Shown here: positions 35,301-50,300 of the stretch, piece after piece
How positions within the stretch are numbered: position 1 is the first letter of the stretch
Layout of the letters: every line of letters begins with the position of its first letter
DNA from: Mycteria americana
Lineage: Eukaryota; Chordata; Aves; Ciconiiformes; Ciconiidae
Reading direction: 5' to 3'
DNA: 64,000 bases
Assembly (NCBI RefSeq): GCF_035582795.1
Contig: NC_134367.1
Coordinates: 111,834,062 to 111,898,061 of the forward strand
Notes under the pieces: model-generated
The model's database searches: none
Seen by the model: only the letters and a program-made list of their open reading frames with translations
Told to the model about the DNA's origin: nothing
Program-made: the position numbers and the translations under genes

Positions 35301-38300
35301 TCAGAAAACTGGTCACATGAACAAAGAGAAAATAAAATGCCATCTGAAAACTAGTGGGTTTAGAAGCTTAGTTGTATGCAAAATAGTAGATTAGATTGGA
35401 TACCTTGTTCATAAAGATGTTCGTTGGGCAATGAGAAAGTATTTTGACTTCAGATTCTTAAGACAGTATGTGGAATAACTCACATAATTCATGTTTTCTC
35501 ATTTAGATTTTTAACTTTTGGTGACACTTAGCTACTCTACTGAAAATAGCCATATAGTTGGTACTGGGTGAAAAGTTCTTTTTAGTTCACTAACTGTTTC
35601 AGAATTGCCTTACAGCTTAAAATATTTTCTGCAAGTTGCCATAATTAAGTCAGGAATTACTTCACCGAAATGGAATGCATTTCACTTTGGTTTAGAAAAC
35701 TTGAGAAAAACCTTACGGCTCAAGTTATTTTTCAGGTGTCTGCTATTAATGGGCAATATATTTAAGGAATGGTTGGTACTACAAAACTTTATTAAACACG
35801 AAGTACTTTGTTCCTGAATCTTTTCTCTGTAAACATCATCATAAAATTTCTATTTCTTTGAGAACTAGTACTTGTTATTAATCTGGACTGGCTAATTAAA
35901 TTGGTGTAACTCATAGGACTAGATTCCATAGTAAAATGAAGCTTTCATATGAGCTCTGCTTTTCCTCTTTTAGTTCTTTGAAGCAGATGAGCAACACAAA
36001 CGTTTAGAAGCGGAGCTGAGAACTAGACTTGAGGTTTTGGAAACTGATGCTGCCCAGCATCAAGCTGTGGTGGACAGTTTAACGAGGAAATACACGGATA
36101 CCATAGAAAAGCTGCAGAATGATAAAGCCAAATTAGAAGTAAGGCATTTCTCTTACTTGAAAGTTTGAAAAGTTTTGAAATGAAACATCTTGCTGTGTCA
36201 GTACTTACATTGTGAGATTATCTTCTTGCATAAAGATCAAGTCTCAGACCCTAGAAAGAGAAGCTAAGGACTGTAGGCTTCGAACCGAAGAATGGTAAGT
36301 GTTTTTATTTAATATAATGAAAAATTGATTTTAAAAAATAACTGCTGTAAAATATTAACTGGATTATTTTTACCTTAATACCTTAAAAAAAGGGGGGGGG
36401 GAACGACTGATAAAACTCAAATACTGGGCAACAGCACATTAACATCAAGACTGTGCAGGTCAGACCCCCTTTCCTTCTGCTGAATATGTAACTAGACAAT
36501 CAATTCCATAGATTCAACTATCACTAAGAGTAGTTGGGTTACCAAGCTATTTTAAGTAGCTGTGAAGTTGATGAAAGCTCGAAGAATTTATTTGTAATGG
36601 AATATGATAAAAAGTAAAGAAACTACTGAACTTGTATGAAACAGATATGTGAGTTTTTACAAACCGCTTCTAAAAACAAAGCTTGGGTAAAGTATGCTGA
36701 GACAACCAACTGAAAAGAGTTTCAAAAATCCCTCTCCACCCCAAAAGGTCCTTGAACAATTGCTTTTGCTTCAGGTATAACACACTCAGCTAGAACATTT
36801 TAAAGTTTTTGTTGAAGGATTGTATTAGTTTTGGAATACCTTCATTGTCTTGAAGACAAGTTGTAGAAAAAGGGAAGAGGTTGAGGACTGTGGGCCAAAT
36901 CAAATTACAGTGCACTTCTCTGAAGTTCATTATTAAGGTGCATTTTTTAAAGATACATGTGCAGTGTAGAACTTTAATGTAATGGATAAAATGCATAGTG
37001 AATGATCAGATGAAGAGTTCCTTCTTTCAAATGGTAACCTTGAAGTATGTATTTTAATTATTTTGATAGATGCGAAGATACTTGAATTCCAATAACTCTC
37101 CTCTAATACAGGTCAGGGTTTCACTAAGAATGACTTGCAAAAGAGGATGAAAGCTGTGTTTTGCTGCTCTTTGCTTTTTTTGTGGTGTTTGAAAAACAGT
37201 GTAGTCTTAATCTGCTACTATTCAGTTCAGAGCTCGTCTGTCATGTTCTATGATGACTGCGTAATTAATGTCATTGTAAGAAATTGTCCCTACCATTTAA
37301 GAAGGGAGGCTTTTTAACAATAATAAAGCCTGACGGTTCTTTTAAACACTGAAATCAGTAGCTAATGAACACATGACAGAAGATGTCTTAGAGTAGTGCT
37401 CTTCTGTTTTCCCCACTCTTTCAGGGGAAGGGATCCACTTGCCTCTGTCCATGCTTTATTCAGAAAAGCCAGGGGATATGAGACTTGACAGCCTGCGTGC
37501 CTTGAAAATTAAAGGGCAGAATGTAAAACAAAACATATCAAAGTACTTGTTTGCCATTCCTTTATAGTACAAAAAGGAAACATTTGTACTTTTGCAGTTC
37601 GTCTTTGAGTTTTTTCTATCATGCCTAATGCTACTGCGGTTCATCCTGTACAGTTTCTATGCAATTTTGGAGCTGCTCTTCAAGAAAAATGTTTGTTAAT
37701 GTGCATGAGCTACTTATTGGCCAGTTTCTTCATATCTTGCTTGTCTATTTTTGGATTCTTAGTCCTCATAAATTTCTGTGTATCAAATGTTTTTGTAAAA
37801 AAGGACAAAACTGTCACTTTGACATCTTCCCTCCACCTTCCACTATATGTGCAGGAGTTCTAGATGTCAAATGGGAAGGAAAACAGTGAAGGATTTGGGG
37901 GCCTAAGTTGGGTAAGGTGTGGAATTTGGTCTCAGTCAATGTGCAGTAATCTCTGACATATGTATGTAATCCTGGAATATGCTACTGTTCATCTCAAGAA
38001 TCTGTACTAATGATACTAGTAATCTTAATAACTTAGGTTCACATCTATGTACACAATCAAATGCAAGTGAAGCAGATCTAGCGAAAAATCACTTGAGAAT
38101 GCATCAGAAACGTAATTGCCAAGCCTTGTGGGAATGGGCTGTATCATAGCAGTATTTAAATACGGGGCTTTGAAAAGCTTGTGGGGTATTTCTAATAGTG
38201 ATGTGACATAATTAAACTGAATTATTGACAACTCACTACTTGCATATTGGAATACCTCATCAAATATATAATAACTAATTTAAAGGCCCTTTTGAATTCC

Positions 38301-41300
38301 CATTCAAATTCCAGTAGAAAGGAATACCTTCATATTCTTCATATAGCTTATACAATAATTGCAGAATTGGAAAATAACGTAAAGATTAACTCTGAAGTAA
38401 GTTGAGCTTCTCAATAACTTAGGATTTACAACAATTTATTGCATCTTTCCTGCATTTGTTAGGGATTAAAATATAATGTCATATATTAAATGTGACATAA
38501 AGGAAGAAAAATGATTCCTACTGTCTTATTTCTATCTAACTTCTAGAAAGAGACAGATACGTGTACACTCAAGGGATGCTTCTGGTGAGCTATGGTGTTG
38601 GTGATACAGATTAATTTTTAAAGGTTTACAGTGTGTGTGTGTGGTTTTTCATTTGTCTTTTTGTTATTTAGCCAGCAACAGTTAAAGAATCTTCAAGCAG
38701 CTTTGGGCAGTAGACTGGAAGAATCTCTATGCATAATCAATGAAAAAGTACCTTTTAATGACACAAGTACGTATTGCCTTGCTCTGGGTTTCTTATTTAA
38801 TTTTGGGTATCCATCTGGAGGAGGTACTCCTTATGACTTAAAATGTATTAGCTGTAAGAAATGGTGGACATCTGAACAGACACTTGGAGGTAATTGTAAT
38901 AAGTATTCATAATACTCATCATAATCTTGTTTAGTGATCTTAAAATATCAAGTTTTTATATTTATATATGTATCTCTAATGAAAATTAAAACTTTTGAAG
39001 GCTTTTGAGTAATTTGCCACTTGTCTTGCTTAGTGTTGACAGACTATTATAAAAGGTGAAGAAACACTGTCAATTTACTGGTTTCTCCACAAAGATTTCT
39101 TTGGTTACTCATCTCAAAGAGTGTTATTTTTGGCAGGGTATATTCAAGAGTTACAGTAAGTTAAGATGGGGATAAACTAGCGGCTGCAGAGATGTTGACT
39201 TAATGAGACATTGCATCAATAATTGTCTACACTTAGCATTAGTGGGAAGTCTGTCAGCGTCTCTCATGTCTGATCAGAGAACACCCAGATTAGTTCTTAC
39301 CCATGGTTTGCCTCACTTGTTCATCTTTTCAGGGGAAAAAAACCCCTTTGAATTTGGGGACTTTTACCTGAAGTAACCTTTTTTCTGTTTCCTTTCCAAC
39401 TGCTACTAGATAAACTGAAGTGCAGAGGATACCATGAAGTTAAGAGTGCTTGGCCTTTGCATTGCTTTGGTACAAGAATCAGTTAGTGTGTGCCAGATCA
39501 GTGCTGTGTGCTGGGTGGTTTTGTAAATAGCTTGAACCCAGGTTGTACTTGGGCAGGCAGCAGTCTGTACTCTTCTGGCAGTGAGACTAGGAGGACCTGG
39601 AATAGTGAAAAAGCTGAAAGTAGTGGAGAAGGGACAGAGAAGTGAAATCAGGCTGTTGAATTTACAGTAGGTTTTATTGGTAGCTTTTGCATTTTTCATT
39701 CAGTTTAAAACTTCATGACAATGTTTTGAATAGCCTTAGGTCCTCTAAAAGCTGATCTGGCAGGGTGCTGCAGGGTGAGTCTTCCAAGTTCTCCACTGGG
39801 TTAGCAATCCAGTGAGTCTTGGCTTAGAAACACCAGATCATCTTATCTTTAGGAAATGTTGACTCTCATACAGCATGTTATGCTTAGGTGCTGGTGCCTT
39901 GAGTTGATACCCTTTTTGCTTCTTTCCTCTCACAAAGATCACTTTGCCTGGCATCTGCTACCTGTTTCTACTTCTCTGGCTTCTTTAGCTGACTTTTTTT
40001 ACAGGTCGTTATCATTGTAGTGAGAACTTTGCAAATAATTTATCTGCTCACTCAGCTGTTGTAGCATAATGTTTTTGCTTGTGTAGAAAACACTGCAAAT
40101 AGTGGACAGATCTTTAGTGATAGAAGAACGAGAGAAAGTCAGGAAATGTTTGTCTGCTATGGATTCCAACTGTCTTGCTATAGGCTCTGTAGTTGCTTTT
40201 AAGTGTAACTAGCAGCTGGCTTCAGTTTCAGTAACAATTAAATGACTTGTTGACTGTTAAGCATGATTTTGAGAGTAGGAAGATAACAAAGTTTTCTGAA
40301 GCATTAACTTATGAATAGGATTTGGTAATTTTGGACAGAGTTCTTTGTTCTGAATACAGCTACCTCTTCCTTGTGTTAATTACCAAATGTGAATGATACA
40401 AAAGGAATAACAAACTGTAAATTTCCTTTGTGTGCAAACCTTAAACTAAAGTAGTTGTTATTCAATTTAATTGAGGATGGATGTGATCCCTTTTAAATCT
40501 ATAAGACTTTAAGCTGTTCTCTAGGTACAGATATCCCTCTACCTCTTTAAAAATTGTGCCCACTTGAAATTGAATAATCATTCTAGTTGCTCTGTAACTG
40601 GAACAGGGTGCTGAAATGTGTGGAGAGTAAATCTTATTCTAAATTATCAACAAATCAAGTACATACAGGAGCTTTTTTTACGTGCAAACTATTATAAAAA
40701 CACATTCATCTCCTTTGATGGTCCCTGGAATGTAATTGAAAATTGAAGATCATCTTATATACTTTAAGGGTGGGTTTTTTTAAAGATTTTCACTCTTGTT
40801 AGTGATGAATACTGTTCTTTTGGGCAAGAGGATTCTGCTCTTACCTATCGAATTCAGGGTGTTCAGATGGTTAAATTTGACTTACAATCTGAGGCAAGTA
40901 TAGAAGTGCTTTCTCTCCACCTTGTCACAGTAACAGTTCTTAAGTGAGGATGTTTAGGTCTACTTTATTGAAGCCAATTGTTTGTATCTTTTTAGTGAAT
41001 ATTACTTACATGAACTGTAATATTACTGCAATGAAATTTTATATTTAAAAAAAATAATTGTATTTACCAATAAGTGTCTCTTAAACCCGCGATTTAATAA
41101 GTGCATATAACTCAATTTTTATCCTGTAGGATTTAATCGATACAATGCTCTGAATGTACCGTTACACAACAGAAGATATCAGGTAAGCACTTTTTGTGGC
41201 TTCATGTGTAAAGATGCAACTTTCTACACAGATACTGAATAAAACCAGTCATTTTAGTGACCTGAAATGGCAGAAGATAGCCTATTTTACTACTATCGTG

Positions 41301-44300
41301 ATACTCCAAGGGAATTTCTGTCCACAGAGCCTCTGTGCTTTTCAAAAGGTAGTCTATGCTGTTCTTATGTCAAGAAGTCAAGTTGTCTGCTCACCTCGCT
41401 TCACTAGAGCTAATCCATTGACTACTAGCTGATGATCACTGCAGGTATTAACTGAGGCACGCCTTTTAAAAAGAATGGCAAAAAGGTTTAATATTTGTCT
41501 CTTAGTAAAGTTATGTGACATGTTCTTTTACTATGCCAACCTGCAGTAAGTTGGAACTTGAACATTTAATTTTTAAAGTTGGTTAAAACTACGTTAGTTT
41601 AGAGGTCTTAAGCTTTTTGTTGAAAAAAGGTAGTTTTGGTACCTTTTTCCTTTTTGGTACCTTTCCTTTTTCAAACTGAGCTTCTTCAGTCACATCACTT
41701 GAGCCCCAAAGAATATTTGCATTTTTAAACTGCAAACTGGTGTGCATGCTAGAACATCATATTAGTTAATATTACTTGTCACTAGTCATAATCCTTTTAA
41801 GGAATAAATCACATACCTTTGAGAACTCTGCATGGTTCATTTACATTTTATGGGCTACTTCTTGCCAAAACACCTCTTACTTGCAAGCCAAATCACACTT
41901 ATTAATTTAAATATTATTTTAAAAAAGAAACAGTTTCTGTTCATTACTGTATTTTCATCAATTTCCTTGGGAATGTGGTTTACTCAGTATTCAAAAATGA
42001 GTATTAATTTTCTGTGAATAGCTAAATATATTAAGGCTTTTTACAGTAGTAAATCAGATACCTTGATGCAGTCAAAATTTTCCTGTTTTGCTATCACTGA
42101 GGATGGGCTCCACAGCACTCAGTGTTTTTTCTCTTTGCTTGTATGATATGGCTTGAACCTTCAAGTTAGTGCATTCAGATGCCACTGTAGAAAGATTTCA
42201 AATAGCTGCTTTCTCCTTTCTTCAGAAGTGTGTATAGAGAGACCTGGTTCCTAATACGTCTGCTGTGAGAACAGGTGACCTGCTGTCTAGTTTTGTGATG
42301 GAAGTAGCTTTAAATCAACCTGTTGCTGAGTTCTAAGAAAAATCTGAATAACTACGTGGAGAGTTTCTCCCCTTACTATTTTCTGCCAGCACTCTGTGAG
42401 CTAGCCTCATGCTTCAAGATCTACAGTCTTGAAAAGGTTCCAGAACAGATTTTTATGACTGGCTTTGCCAGTGGAGGCAAAATGCTAGTGTATTTTGCTA
42501 GGAGCACAAAATGCTAGGCTGCAGTGTAAAGGACAGCAAAACAGTAATATACGTTGTTTTCCCTCCTTGAGTAGCTAATTAACATACACAAACTGAGTAT
42601 GATGACTCAGTTTCACCACCATCCCTGATCCATAATCAAGATTCACTTGATTTAACACTTTGAAGTATTAGGAATACATCTCTGAAGGATAAGTCATTCT
42701 TGGCTGAAATGTCACTTTAACCTTATTCTCTCCTCCATAAATCACAACAGAGTGTGGTTTTCTTCTCTGTTGTCTTTGCTTTTTCAGAAACTTTCTGAAA
42801 GTTTTGGATTCATTTCTTGGATACCTTCCTACTGCACTAAAACCACAGAACAGCCTTATTCATGAGCAGCAGCTCAGTTCTGTCCAGGTGGGAGAATAAG
42901 AATTGAGTGTTACTGGTTAGAGAAGCAGACGCCTTTTATTCTGGGATAAAACCTCATTGGTTTTTACTAATTAAAGCTAGGTTTCCTTACAGCCAGCCGT
43001 TAAAAATTTCTCACTGTCACCACATTGAAAGAACTGAGCTGTTGTCAGCAATTAATCTATTGGTCTTTAGAAATCTTAATTTCAAAGATGGTTTCTGTAT
43101 TTGTACTAACCTCTAAGTGTTCTTGTGGCCTGTAGTTTGAGAAATGCAGCAGAGGCAAAGCATCACCTGTTGTATGAAATAAAAATGTACTTTGTCATCA
43201 TAGAAAAACATGCCCTTCTGTGTGGCATTGTAGTTTATGAATAAACTTTAAAAATTAAGTTAAAGATAACTGCTGCTGTGTATTTTAGGCTGAACTAGTA
43301 ACAAGAAAGAATTAATTGATAGCAATTTTCTGTATCCAGCCATAGAATTTTTTTCATATTTAAATAGGTATGTGTCAAATATAATAATTTTATAACTATC
43401 TTTACAGCTGAAGTTGCGAGACCTTGCTGGCCAGGCTTTGGCTTTTGTTCAAGAACTTGTAACAGCTCTTTTGAACTTCCATACATATACTGAGCAGAAG
43501 GTACAGATCTTTCCCATTGATTCTGCAACAGACACTATATCACCGTTAAATCAAAAGGTAAAGCTTACAAATTTCAGCTACAAGTATATTAAATTATGTA
43601 GACTTTCATGAATGAATAATCTTAGTCATGGAAACCTCTACTGGAATGCTGTAAGTGTGTTCCTGAGAGGCAGCCTCTCCTGCATGAGAAGTCTTTTCTA
43701 TTGGGTGAATGTAGGCAAAGGTGTAGCTGCAGAGAATCCTTTTCCCCTGTGCCTCTGCTACAAGATCAATATGATAGTCAAATCAAAGCTTTGCTTTTTA
43801 AGTGCTAAATTAAAGTGCATTTGTCAAAAGTTCAGCTGACTGAATTTAAAATACACAAATATTGCACTGCTAAATAGATGCTTGTCTTAGTTAATGCACT
43901 GGGGCATGGGCAATTGTGAGACAGAAGGTCTTGTGTTTAACTGTAATGTGAACTAAACTGGATGTAAGGTAGGCTTATGAAGGAGAGAACTTGAACTCTG
44001 TTCCCTTGTCAAAAACCAACTTTGTAATCTGATTTGGGCTATTTGTGTAAAGACCTTTCCTGTCAGTGTTCTGAAGCTTCAAGTCTAAAGCATGTTGAAA
44101 TTATTATGAGAAACCTGACCTGTCTCTTGCTGTGCAACTCCATGGGAAGACTTTTTTGACAGTATCATTCAGAGCTGTTATGCTGCATCTTTTGACTTTC
44201 TCTATGCCATGGAGCATGGAAAAGAACTTTGTGCACAAGGATTTGTGTGGGGATGCATATATATGTGCTTTGGAATAAAATTGCTTTAACATCAGAGTTG

Positions 44301-47300
44301 TTGACTTCATAGTGCAAGTGGACCTATGTGCATTTAAGTTGCTGGCTGACAGCATTTTCTGATTCAGACTACAATTTCAATTTAGTAGTTTGTAGGGCTC
44401 AGACTTAAGCTACCGAGATGGACGTGATTTGCATTCATCAAATGGCTGCAATGCATGTAGTGGCAATGTTAACTATCACAAAACTTTCCTGTTCTTGGGA
44501 AGACCTCCTTTAATCTCTTTGCAGGCAACAAATATGCTTGTGAAGGTGTTTATCCACTAGAGAAATCCGACTCTATTTACCTTTTCAGTTGTTTCAACTA
44601 TTTGAATCAAGAATACACTTCTACAGAATTCAGCATAGGTCTTAGTTTGAGAACAACATTTTCTTGCTCCTGCCACCAAATGTACTCAAAATGGCATATC
44701 CTTCTTGTGAAAACTATGCAGCTTCCAAATTCTTTGGGGCAGGAACTGTGTCTCCTTGTTTATGTGGCTCAGTGTGGTGATTGGATTCTACAGATAGTAC
44801 TGCAGTTTACACCAAGGAAGTCAGGTTTCTTAGACATCACTTCTCATGCATTTTTTTCTTGATGTCCTAGTTAACACTTCTTTGCTTTTCAGCAGGGAAG
44901 TGCTTTCACACAGCTGAAACATGCAACTTAATCAGAACTGTAATTTGATTCTCCTTTTCTGATAATTTATCCTGACTCAGTAGTTCAGGCTTTGTTTGTT
45001 TTCATAATTACGTCTCTGGTAGTCTGCCCCATTGTGTATTCATGACCTAATTGCCTCAGTGCACGCTACCTCTCAGGGCTTTTGCTGTGACTTTCCAGCA
45101 GTGAAGCAGCTTTTATCACTCATTGAAGCTGCTGTTGCTCCTGTATTTTTGATTGATTAATCTGTTTGCTTGGCAAGTGTTCTCAGTGTGATCTTAGCTC
45201 TTCCACTGAGTGGTTCAAAAAGCTCCCCCTAATGTGGTAGAGAAAATGAGACAAGTGTCAGGAAGTGGCTTAGCACACTTGCACTGATTTATTTTTCCCC
45301 AACTCCAGGTCTTGTCTGGCGCTTTCAAGCTATTTTCCCCACCAAACACTCAAAGTAGATGTGGACAATTCCCTTCCAGGTTCAAGTATTCCTTTTCTCT
45401 TTAAGCATTGGATTGCTGGGTTCTGCTGGGTCTTCAGCATCGTGCCAGATAACTCCAGTCCTCTCTCTTGCAACACAAGTCAGGAGCATACTGCATGTGT
45501 TACTTCTTCCTCCTTAGATTTAGGAGTTTTCCCTAATTCCATCCAGATTTGTGCATGCATGAATGAGAGCTTGGCATCTCTCTTTTCTTGTTAACACTGT
45601 GTTACTGCACTGTAATAATACAAGAAAAAATTAAAATTTCTCATACCCTATTTGCCTGGGATTTAGCTACTATTGTGGTATAAATAATCAAAGGTGAAGG
45701 TATCTGTCTGTGGGGTAAAATAAAACTTTTGACTATGTATGTCAGTCTGTGGAAAAAGCTTTTTGTAATACTGTGGTATCAAAATGGAAAGCTGACAGTA
45801 CTGTTACGTTTTGATTGTGTGTAAGAGTAAACACCTTTGTTCTCAGGTATACTTTTTTTGAAGGTGAAATTAGCCTAGATTTACTTAAGTGATTTTTAGC
45901 AAAGTCAGGCAGTTCTGTGAGGCCAAAGTTTCATAATTGCCCAAACCTGTCATAGTTCTTGAAAATAAGAATTCTCCCTTTGATTAGTTACTGCTCCATC
46001 CTTTGCATTGGCATAAACATACTTTGACCCATGTTGAAAACTGGACTGAATACAGATAAAGATTAAAATGTATCTCTTGTTCTCGGTTTTAACTCAGTTT
46101 AGTTCTTCAATACTTTGCACAGCATAGCTGTGCAAATGTTTGTGCTGATGCACAGGACAAGGGCTGAGAGGCAAACAACTGCTGGGAGGAAGGTAGGATA
46201 GTTTATTCTGATGGCTTAATGGTGCATGGATCTAGCCTTAATATGATGGAGTTGAGCGAGGAATGCAAGAATGTTTAAACTTAAAAACCAGGGGTTTGGT
46301 GTGCTATGCATGGCAGTTAAAATGAGATAGGGTGCTGTGGCAAAGCTCTAGATGGGGTTTTGCCTGGACTTCCATTGTAGTCTTCACTATTTCTCACTTT
46401 CCCTCAAGGTGTGTGTTTGTGTGTCCTGTAGAAGAGGTTGCTGTACATCACTTGACTGTTGTATCTTATTATTGATGTCCTGGGGATCATTTAAGATGAC
46501 AGGTGCTTTGCTTAAGTGGACCATTCAATTGTTAACTTGAAACAGTTTGCCAGAGCCTTCAGCAAGCACCATTTTAAAATCTCTCTGTACTCAGTTCTCA
46601 CAGTATCTTCATGAAAATGCTTCATATGTTCGCCCTCTGGAGGAAGGAATGCTTCAGTTGTTTGAGAGTATTACAGAAGATACTGTGACAGTCCTGGTAA
46701 GATTTCTTATTTTGAGTATTGAAAAACATTTTTACAGAGCAAAAATACTTATGTGATGTTTTTCCTTCCAGGAAACAGCTGTGAAATTGAAGGCCTTCTC
46801 AGAACATTTAGCTTCCTACTTATGCTTTTTAAGAAAGATTCTTCCTTATCAGCTAAAAAGGTACTTTTGATTTGATAGATCAAATTAAAGGGGCACTAAA
46901 GTGTCAGGCATGCAGCATTGTCAACATCTACGACTCAAATATTAAGTCAACTCTTAAAGCACTCTGGCTTAAAAGGCAGAACTTTTTTTTTTGCCTGCTG
47001 GTTTTTGAGCCTTTAGGTTATGCATGCTTTTTTCAGCTGGGCGTGTGTTTAGAGCTAAAAACATGTATTTTAAAGCCTTTTTTCTCCCCTCACAGATGAG
47101 ACTTTAATGAAAGCTGCACAGATTTTTAATGTTTCTTAATGTTATTCAATAGCACTGATACTATTCAGGTATGATACATTGAAACTGTTAATTTCTTGAG
47201 CCTGTCTGAAGTTTGTTTATCATGCAGTAAATATAGCAATGTAGTAAAACTTTGCCAGATGCACATCTCTTCTGCAGTGAAAATCTTTGTTCCCAAGCGG

Positions 47301-50300
47301 GTCAAAGGGAGGTGAATTATTAGTGCAAAGGACTGCTTAAAAAGAGGTTTTGGATTAAGGAAGAAGAAAAAGCTTGTTTTATGCCTTCTTTGTACCTGTT
47401 CTCCTGCTCATTAGGAAGCAAAAGGTAAATTATATGTAGTAGAGGAAAAAGTCTTTAAACTGATGCAGTCTATTCCTTGCCGTGAGTGTAAACCATTCCT
47501 GGCTTGTGACTGAAGCTCCTAAGAGAGAGGATAGTACATGCATGCACACAGCAGTAGTTTTCATCTATTGCTGAGTTACTCTGATATGTTAACCTTTCGA
47601 AAATAAATTCCTAGTCTATTGTTGCTTTGGACTGGGAATGTAGAGAACACTAATTATCTACTCCAAAACTCATTAACTTGTTTTTAAGATAATTGCTCAG
47701 TGTTTAAAAAAAATAATCCATATATTCCTAGTTTGGAAGAAGAGTGTGAGTCTTCTCTTTGCACAGCTGCTTTAAGAGCTAGAAATATGGAGCTACACAG
47801 AGACATGAAAAGGTTGACTGCAGTCTTTGAGAAGCTACATACATATGTTAGTCTTCTTGCGTTACCAAGTAAGTGCTAGTTTTGGCTCCGTTGGTTACAT
47901 TGTGACTGGAAGGTATAGTTTTCCTTTTGGACCAGTTGGCCCGGGGGGGGGGAACCCACCAAACCCCCCCACACACACCCCTCCAACACAAAATAAACCA
48001 AGGCCCCCAAAACCCCACCACACCAAAAAACCACACACAAAAAATCCCACTTATATCATAGAGGAGAACAAGCTTAATGCTACTCTTTAGGTACAGTGTA
48101 AACTACAGGGCAAGCGAGTTCTGCAGTATGCTCTGTCATATTGGACTCTCTTTGATCCAGGCTGGGAGACTGAGCATGCTGTAGAGTGTTTCTTTAATGC
48201 TCTGCTCTCTTCCTTCTGGATAGACATGGGCATGGTGCAGGCCTGGAAATTACCAAGCCGTCACATGTGCCACGTTTTAGACAGTCATAGTTAACTGTAG
48301 AGGAGAAGGAATAACTGTAGGTTTTTATAGTATGATTAACAGTACATCTTTTGTCATCTTTTAATCATGAAATTAGTAATAGAATGTAGTTTAACAATTA
48401 TCCCTTCCAGCTCCTCCTGTTCTATTAAACTACAGCTCTCATGGTAATGACTAAATAAAATCAGGTAAAACCTTTGTCTGCATGTGTGTGGGGTAACTAT
48501 ATCCAAATCCATGCTGTAAATAGTAAGAGGAAATGGTTATTGTATAGCTTCAGGCTATTTCAGTCTTCGCTCTTTAGAAGGACCTAGATGGTCCTTCCTA
48601 CAACAGTGAGCATGTAAACCTTTCTGCATTCATAAGTGCTTTTTGAGACCAAAAGAGTTGATATCTGTAAAATCTGAATGAAATTTAGGAATCTTGGAAG
48701 TCTTTTACCTGCCTACTCTGGCAAAATTTGGTGTGTGTATATATATCTAATATTAAAAGAAGGGGAAATTTAAGTAAATGAATCTGATTCTTTTGTTCTA
48801 AAGATCATACCCCATGCAAATGTTTCTAGTAGGTGGAAATTGGATTATTTTTTCAAAGTTAACTTTTTTCATTCATAATTGAATCTTAATTTTTTTTTTC
48901 TTTATATGTGGTACTTCTAGGTACAAAACCAGAAGGACTTCTTAGGACAAATTACAACTTGGTGTTTACAAACATTGCTACAAGTCTTCATGGATTTCAT
49001 GACATTTTAAAAGGTGAGAATACAGGAATAGTGGTATGTTTCAGCTCTGCTTTTTTCTGTTTAACATAGCATACATGTATGTATGTATGTACTCCCTCTG
49101 TAACAATGTTAGATGTGTGATGTGATAAATCTGGTTTGTTTTGCCTTTACAAACTAAGACAAGAAACTAAACCTGTTAACTACTTTTTCTGGACATGCAT
49201 GCATGTTTTTCACTCCATTCTGTTAGCTTTGTTCTTCTAAGTTGCTGGAATATTTAATTGTGGTGCTCTAGATCTTCCTGAGCAGTATCACTTTAGTTAC
49301 TGAACTTCATTGCTCTAGGGAACTAGCATACAGAATGGAATGTCATTAAATATACATATTTTACTCTGCTTCTGTACTGTTGACCTAGTACCTGCCTTCA
49401 AAGTGGATTTTTTCCTTACAGTTTTTAGGTTGATTACTATTTTTAACATGAATATATAACCAAAACTTACGAAGAAGTCTGATTTCCTTTTGAAACTTAA
49501 CTTCCTTCTTGAAAATGGCTTACCTTCCTTTTGTCAGAAGGACATGGATATGTTACATTTACAGTGAAGTGATGTTTGGTTAGAACTCGGAGTTTCCTAA
49601 CACTGATGTTTCTTATATCCTGGAATTTCTGTACTGTGTAGCTGTTCCCAGGGAGAAGATAATCCATATAGGTGAATTGTTTTGATGCTAGTCAGCTTTT
49701 TAAACATTAGGCTTTTATAATTTTAAGCAAAGCAAAATGGTTTTTTGTTTGTTCTAGTCTTTTAGTAATAATGTCAATAGCACTGCTCCATTTTTGCAGT
49801 GTCCCTGTTTTAAAAAAAACTACTATTAGAGATTGTACCACAAACAAAATGAGACACTAAACCAGGAGTTTTGTAACGTAGGTAAGTTTAAGGGGTAGAA
49901 GGCATTTATCAATAATATAGTTACTATAATGTAAAATCAACCCAACTTATACCTTATCAAAAGAAATAAAGAAAATAGAAGCAAAGTACTGAAGAAAATA
50001 GTCAGTAGAATTCATTAGTTAGCAACAGAGATTATGTGCTTCGCATACTCCAGAATGCTTGATTTGTCACTTCTCTCCTCCCCTCCTTCCCAGCCCAAAC
50101 TAATTTCCAACTGCTTAAGCTAGCCTCAAATTATAACTTCTGCTGGTGATGGCCTGGGATTTCTCCATTCTGTAGCAATAGTACTTTATTGTAAAACAGG
50201 TGCAAAGTGTTCCCTTGTTAAAGAATTACTTATTTTTAATTAGGCCAAGTTGGGAATGCTTGTTCTTACATGATAAATACTTGAGTTTTTTTAAATTTTA

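Noticed and set aside
47827-48090. Open frame through the C/A-rich tract of intron 12 as an alternative exon
   Set aside because: It is read-through from exon 12 past a strong gtaagt donor into low-complexity DNA (Pro/Thr/Lys runs).
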